Source: JAEYFP01 sp964566545 (lineage in GTDB: Bacteria > Bacillota > Clostridia > Lachnospirales > Lachnospiraceae). Taken from it: DNA of 9,412 nucleotides. The notes under the pieces are model-generated. The model was not told the DNA's origin. It did no database searches and saw only the letters and a list, made by a program, of their open reading frames with translations. Made by a program: the position numbers and the translations under genes. Where the stretch lies: the NCBI GenBank assembly GCA_964566545.1, contig CAZMIX010000074.1:1-9412 (forward strand), written 5' to 3'. Below, piece by piece: positions 6,268 to 9,412 of this stretch; the first letter of the stretch is position 1, and the number at the start of each line of letters is the position of its first letter.

Positions 6268-6396
6268 ACCGAAAGTGAGAAGGGGCGCACCAAATCCGAG
6301 GTAGATTCTGTAATCTGTTGGCTGGCGGGGTATGATGATGATCAGGCACCAAAACGGCGACCGGGAAAAGAGATAAAATTAAACAATACAAATTAA
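6268..6396 (+). pseudogene. Fragment of a DUF2200-family protein
   Basis: Between the hydrolase and helicase genes lies a frame without a start codon that reads EKGRTKSEVDSVICWLAGY (about 6271-6327), then an unrelated-looking tail QAPKRRPGKEIKLNNTN before TAA at 6394-6396. The first part matches my memory of the conserved N-terminal core of DUF2200 proteins (AEKKGRTKEEVD, then WLTGY), which are about 115-120 residues long. Both the family's start (about 20 residues) and its C-terminal two thirds are missing, and an in-frame TAA at 6265-6267 closes the frame upstream. The remnant's last bases run into the ribosome binding site of the helicase. It is a decayed or deleted gene, not a coding unit. 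Confidence 0.6.
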
Positions 6397-6402
6397 AAGG
6401 AG
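6397..6402 (+). promoter_or_regulatory. Ribosome binding site of the DEAD-box helicase
   Basis: AAGGAG stands 5 bases before the ATG at 6408, fixing this as the start. Confidence 0.7.
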
Positions 6403-6407
6403 AATTT

Positions 6408-7697
6408 ATGCAATTTAAAGATTTATCTATTATGCCTGAAATTATAAAGGCATTGGAAAAGGAACATTACGATATTCCTACCCCGATACAGGAAGAGGCA
6501 ATCCCTGTTGTTTTAAGCGGCAGGGATTTACTTGGCTGTGCCCAGACAGGTACCGGAAAAACAGCCGCATTTGCTATACCAACGATTCAGATGCTCAGCG
6601 AAGAAAAAGTACCTCATTGGGAAAAACAAACGATAAGGGCTTTAATCGTAACGCCGACGCGCGAGCTTGCTTTGCAAATTTATGAAAGCTTTAATACTTA
6701 TGGAAAATTCACAGATTTAAAATGTTGTGTGGTTTTTGGGGGAGTATCCCAAAAGGTGCAAGAAGAAAGCCTAAAACGGAGGGTAGATATACTGGTGGCA
6801 ACACCCGGGAGACTGCTGGATTTGATCGATCAAAAAATTGTAAATATAGAACATATTAAAATATTTATATTGGACGAAGCAGACCGCATGCTGGATATGG
6901 GATTTATTAACGATGTGAAAAAGATTATTGCCAAAACGCCTTTCAAAAAGCAAACATTATTTTTCTCGGCTACGATGCCGCCGGACATCGCCAAGCTGGC
7001 GAATACGATTTTGAAGAGTCCTGTGAAAATAGAAGTTACACCGGCATCATCAACAGTGGATACCATCGAGCAGTACTTGTATTTTGTTGATAAAGTTAAT
7101 AAGAAGGATTTGCTTTTGCACATCCTGAATGATAAAAGTATCGTTTCAGCATTGGTATTTACACGTACCAAACACGGGGCGGATCGTCTTGTTAAGCAAT
7201 TATCAAAAAATCATGTGATCGCACAGGCAATCCACGGTGATAAATCACAAGGAGCGCGTCAGAGAGCCTTAGACAATTTTAAAAATAAAACATTGCGGAT
7301 ATTGCTTGCGACAGATATTGCGGCAAGAGGAATCGATATAGATGAACTATCCCATGTTATTAATTATGATCTGCCGGATATACCGGAGACCTATGTACAT
7401 CGCATCGGACGGACAGGTAGGGCAGGACTTGGCGGAACAGCAATCTCTTTCTGCGATTTTGATGAAAAAGGACAGCTTAACGATATTGAAAAATTGATTG
7501 GAAAGAAGTTAACAGAAATAAAAGACCATCCCTATCCGTTAAAGAACGAGTTCCCGGCGATAAAGGCTACGAAGCCAAGAAGAGAAGTAGCAAAAACAGC
7601 GCCGATAGAAGGAGCTTCATCAGGGAAGAAAAAGTATGGAACGTTGAAAGAGAAAAGGAGTTTTAATAAATTTCCAATGAAGAACAAAAAGCGGTAG
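6408..7697 (+). CDS. DEAD-box ATP-dependent RNA helicase (RhlE-like)
   Basis: A 429-residue RNA helicase that unwinds or remodels RNA structures, probably in ribosome assembly or RNA turnover, often under cold stress. All family motifs are present in order: the Q motif (FKDLSIMP, then PTPIQ at 25-28), Walker A AQTGTGKT at 45-52, PTRELA at 83-88, TPGR at 132-135, DEAD at 156-159, SAT at 187-189, ATDIAARGID at 301-310 and HRIGRTGR at 331-338. A short, very basic C-terminal tail (from about 385, rich in Lys and Arg) would help RNA binding. This is the compact RhlE/CshA-like layout without an extra RNA-binding domain. The gene is intact, transcribed alone as far as can be seen, and ends 55 bp from the converging response regulator gene. 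Confidence 0.95.
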   Translation: MQFKDLSIMPEIIKALEKEHYDIPTPIQEEAIPVVLSGRDLLGCAQTGTGKTAAFAIPTIQMLSEEKVPHWEKQTIRALIVTPTRELALQIYESFNTYGKFTDLKCCVVFGGVSQKVQEESLKRRVDILVATPGRLLDLIDQKIVNIEHIKIFILDEADRMLDMGFINDVKKIIAKTPFKKQTLFFSATMPPDIAKLANTILKSPVKIEVTPASSTVDTIEQYLYFVDKVNKKDLLLHILNDKSIVSALVFTRTKHGADRLVKQLSKNHVIAQAIHGDKSQGARQRALDNFKNKTLRILLATDIAARGIDIDELSHVINYDLPDIPETYVHRIGRTGRAGLGGTAISFCDFDEKGQLNDIEKLIGKKLTEIKDHPYPLKNEFPAIKATKPRREVAKTAPIEGASSGKKKYGTLKEKRSFNKFPMKNKKR

Positions 7698-7752
7698 ATT
7701 TAGATATATAACTATGGTTATTACGGAATGAGAAGGAGACACTTAATACGGT

Positions 7753-8388
7753 TCAAAGGCTATCATCATTCCGCGCCGCGCCCCATTTGTAACCCAAACC
7801 GTGAACGGTCTTGATGAAATCCAGGCCGATTTTCTTGCGCAGGTTTTTGACATGTGTATCAATCACGCGGTCGTATCCGTCAAACTCGTCGTCAAACGCT
7901 ATGTCAATGAGTTCGTTCCGAGTGAAGATTCGGCTGGGACGGCGTGAAAGAGCATTTACGATTTTGCGCTCGGTGGCAGTCAGCTGTTTGTCCGCGAACA
8001 GTTCAGGCGGCTCGCTTTCAGGCAGGCGGCGAAGCACCGCCTCGATTCTTGCCGCGAGCAGCTTTAAGCTGAACGGCTTTGTCATATAATCGTCCGCGCC
8101 GATCTTAAGTCCCTCAAGCTGGCTGCTTTCGGCCGCCTTAGCGGTAAGCATAATGATGGGCAGGCGCGATGTTTCGCGGATTTTGCGGCAGACGTCCTCG
8201 CCGGAGATATCCGGAAGCATTAAATCGAGCAGCATAATGTCTATGCCGCTGCGCTCTGCTAACGCCAAGGCGTCCTGACCGCGTTCGGCGGTCAGGACAG
8301 AGTATCCCTGCTTTTCGAGATACGCTTTGACGGGTTCTATAATGTTCTGCTCGTCATCTACGACGAGAACTGTTTTATTCAGCTTCAT
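7753..8388 (-). CDS. OmpR/PhoB-type response regulator with shortened DNA-binding domain
   Basis: From the ATG at 8388 this is a 211-residue two-component regulator. The receiver domain has acidic pocket D11/D12, phospho-acceptor D55 in LLDLMLPD, T82 and K104 in TKPF. The C-terminal winged helix is seen in LTATERKIVNALSRRPSRIFTRNELI, then DTHVKNLRKKI and HGLGYKW. Between them, after RRLPESEPPELFADK, about 15-20 residues that normally build the N-terminal beta platform of this domain are absent, so the protein is shorter than the usual 225-235. Activity is uncertain but not excluded. The ATG lies inside the chaperone gene (14-base overlap, 8375-8388); a longer in-frame start at 8445 would add 19 foreign residues and is less likely. 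No histidine kinase follows, so it is an orphan here. By position it may control the copper genes. Confidence 0.87.
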   Translation of the reverse strand: MKLNKTVLVVDDEQNIIEPVKAYLEKQGYSVLTAERGQDALALAERSGIDIMLLDLMLPDISGEDVCRKIRETSRLPIIMLTAKAAESSQLEGLKIGADDYMTKPFSLKLLAARIEAVLRRLPESEPPELFADKQLTATERKIVNALSRRPSRIFTRNELIDIAFDDEFDGYDRVIDTHVKNLRKKIGLDFIKTVHGLGYKWGAARNDDSL

Positions 8389-8584
8389 AACCGGCTTCCC
8401 GAATCGCTTCCTTGATGTTTTCAAGGCTGATCTTACTTTCATCAAACTTCACTGTGGCGGTCTGTTTCTTCAGCCTGACATCGGCATTGCCGATGCCGGG
8501 CAGCGCCTTGATGGCGTTGGTGACGGACTTTACACAGTGTTCGCAGGACATTCCCTGCACAGGGATTATGGATTTAGTCATCAT
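8375..8584 (-). CDS. copZ: HMA-domain copper chaperone (CopZ-like)
   Basis: A 69-residue heavy-metal-associated domain protein that would bind Cu(I), or a similar soft metal, and pass it to a P-type ATPase. The metal site is V-Q-G-M-S-C-E-H-C near the N-terminus, and the rest (KSVTNAIKALPGI, VKFDESKISLENIKEAIREAGY) follows the normal beta-alpha-beta-beta-alpha-beta ferredoxin-like pattern in full. The start is chosen by the AAGGAG at 8595-8600: ATG at 8584 leaves 10 bases, whereas the first ATG at 8593 leaves one base; ATG at 8581 is also possible. It lies between a lipoprotein gene (31 bp upstream end to end) and a response regulator that overlaps its 3' end, in the same operon as a copper-type ATPase. 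Confidence 0.9.
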   Translation of the reverse strand: MMTKSIIPVQGMSCEHCVKSVTNAIKALPGIGNADVRLKKQTATVKFDESKISLENIKEAIREAGYEAE

Positions 8585-8594
8585 GATTATCATA

Positions 8595-8600
8595 CTCCTT
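8595..8600 (-). promoter_or_regulatory. Ribosome binding site of the HMA chaperone
   Basis: AAGGAG on the minus strand. Its distance rules out the ATG at 8593 and favours 8584 (or 8581). Confidence 0.65.
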
Positions 8601-8624
8601 TTTTGTAAATTTTTCTATCGCTGA

Positions 8625-9317
8625 TCAGCGAAGGTCAAATGGTTTCAAAAATTTGTCTACCTCAGTCGGCTTGCCATTCAGATCTACCGTTACCTTGGCA
8701 AACGTCCAGCCCTCGATTTTGTCAGGGTCTGTTCCTGCCGCGATAAATGGAGCCAGGTCAAGCACGAACACGATATCCTTGTCCTGATTGCTTTTGTCAT
8801 TGGTGTTTGCTGACATATCCTTTGCCCATTCGAACATGTTTCCATTTCCGAGGTCCACATTATAGTGGTCAAGAGAGGTATGGTAACCGACTGATTTCCT
8901 GTATTTATTCACAATTTGCTCATACGAGGCAAGCGGCGTGGCTTCCTTGCTGTACGTTAGTTCATCGTCGCCGAGCTTTGTTCCGACCATCAGCTTGTCT
9001 TCGTAGTACGTGATTGTATCGGGCAGCTTCGCAGTGTCGAGCCCTGCGTCAAGGAACGGCTTGGCATCGAACTCGAGCATTACATCGTGGAGCGGGCTTT
9101 TGCTGTAGTCCTTGCTCCAGATGAACCGTACCGTATCGTCCGGCGCTTTAAGCGACCAGCCGCCGTTCATTTCATCCGGCGTTACCTTGTCGCCCATCGC
9201 TGTGAGTACGGCATCAAATGACTTTACGGAGCCTTTGCCGACGACATCAAGCTGTCCGCAGCCGGCAAGCGCAAAGAAGAGAGATAGAGTGACTGCAGTT
9301 AATAGTGCTTTTTTCAT
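8625..9317 (-). CDS. Lipoprotein of unknown function with internal duplication, copper operon
   Basis: A 230-residue secreted lipoprotein. The signal peptide MKKALLTAVTLSLFFALAGC has a lipobox L-A-G-C with lipidated Cys20, so the mature protein is anchored on the outer face of the membrane. The mature part contains two related units: F-I-W-S-K-D-Y-S, then DVMLEFDAKPFLDAGLDTAKL (about 65-98), and F-E-W-A-K-D-M-S, then DIVFVLDLAPFIAAGTDPDKI (about 162-201). The shared pattern is F-x-W-[AS]-K-D-x-S ... D-[VI]-x4-D-x-x-P-F-x-x-A-G-x-D-x-x-K. No Cys, His or Met cluster for metal binding is visible after Cys20. AGGAGG at 9328-9333 overlaps the ATPase stop codon, so the genes are co-transcribed. I do not recognise a named family; a role in metal handling is inferred from position only. 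Confidence 0.85.
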   Translation of the reverse strand: MKKALLTAVTLSLFFALAGCGQLDVVGKGSVKSFDAVLTAMGDKVTPDEMNGGWSLKAPDDTVRFIWSKDYSKSPLHDVMLEFDAKPFLDAGLDTAKLPDTITYYEDKLMVGTKLGDDELTYSKEATPLASYEQIVNKYRKSVGYHTSLDHYNVDLGNGNMFEWAKDMSANTNDKSNQDKDIVFVLDLAPFIAAGTDPDKIEGWTFAKVTVDLNGKPTEVDKFLKPFDLR

Positions 9318-9331
9318 AATTGATATTCCTC

Positions 9332-9412
9332 CTATGCCTGAAAGGTTTTTAATCTCAATGCGTTTGTCAATACCGAAACGCTCGACAGGCTCATCGCCGC
9401 CGCAGCAAATAT
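9332..9412 (-). CDS. copA: Copper-type P1B ATPase, extreme C-terminus
   Basis: Only the last 26 codons are inside the window, the rest lying beyond the right edge. They read A-A-A-A-M-S-L-S-S-V-S-V-L-T-N-A-L-R-L, which is the highly characteristic final transmembrane helix of Cu(I)-exporting P1B ATPases (the M-S-x-S-S-V motif supplies membrane metal ligands), ending in KTFQA and TAG at 9332-9334. The enzyme pumps Cu(I), or possibly Ag(I), out of the cytoplasm. The stop overlaps the ribosome binding site of the lipoprotein gene, placing it first among the visible genes of the minus-strand operon, followed by lipoprotein, HMA chaperone and response regulator. Confidence 0.85.
   Translation of the reverse strand: MFAAAAMSLSSVSVLTNALRLKTFQA

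Noticed and set aside
6830..7171. Minus-strand open frame inside the helicase
   Set aside because: It is a shadow of the DEAD-box gene, whose motifs are all present on the plus strand.
7708..7773. Possible bidirectional terminator between helicase and response regulator
   Set aside because: ATAAC-TATG-GTTAT is a 5-bp AT-rich stem with no T-run, and the CGGAATGA/TCATTCCG pair has a 34-base loop; neither is strong enough to call.
8327..8624. Plus-strand frames over the chaperone and response regulator
   Set aside because: They oppose the HMA motif gene and the receiver domain and have no start signals of their own.
1..9412. CRISPR array, tRNA, rRNA, transposase or phage genes
   Set aside because: No regularly spaced repeats, no tRNA-like sequences that I could see, and no mobile-element proteins were found.

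Overview
The window looks like a chromosomal piece of a low-to-moderate-GC anaerobic Firmicute, most likely a clostridial or Lachnospiraceae-type organism. The reasons are strong AGGAGG-type ribosome binding sites, a GPH-type sugar symporter paired with a GH13 glucosidase, a MarR-membrane protein-flavodoxin operon and a clostridial-style copper operon. Base composition changes from block to block. About 2250-5350 is AT-rich. The C-N hydrolase gene (5373-6254) and the minus-strand copper block (7753-9412) are visibly richer in G and C. This suggests a mosaic accessory region.

Layout. (1) 1-2246, plus strand: the end of a GPH-family sugar symporter and, 6 bp later, a GH13 alpha-glucosidase (probably alpha-1,6 preference) carrying an unusual N-terminal module of about 85 residues. 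Together they form an uptake-and-hydrolysis unit for short alpha-glucosides. (2) 2247-2725: a perfect 18-bp inverted repeat, then two broken genes. These are a PadR-type regulator cut off after about 30 residues and a ClpP that keeps its head and tail but has lost its middle, including the catalytic Ser and His. (3) 2739-4625: a clean promoter with paired near-palindromic operator-like sites, driving marR, an 8-TM membrane protein and a flavodoxin-domain protein. All three overlap or are tightly coupled. (4) 4626-5372: sparse DNA with a 36-codon orphan reading frame and an internally deleted isochorismatase-like cysteine hydrolase with a perfect 14-bp palindrome at the apparent junction. (5) 5373-7697: an intact C-N (nitrilase-superfamily) hydrolase, a DUF2200-like fragment, and an intact DEAD-box RNA helicase. 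(6) 7753-9412, minus strand, convergent with the helicase: the C-terminus of a copper-type P-ATPase, a lipoprotein with an internal duplication, a CopZ-like HMA metallochaperone, and an OmpR-type response regulator overlapping the chaperone and lacking a partner kinase in this window.

The most striking theme is that intact genes are interleaved with at least four gene remnants (padR, clpP, cysteine hydrolase, DUF2200). At least two of these are in-frame internal deletions that retain both protein ends but lose active-site residues. I see no CRISPR array, tRNA, rRNA, transposase or phage structural gene. I do not see convincing evidence for a wholly new defence or mobile system; the candidates for novelty are the remnant cluster, the duplicated copper-operon lipoprotein, the glucosidase N-terminal module and the marR-membrane-flavodoxin operon.
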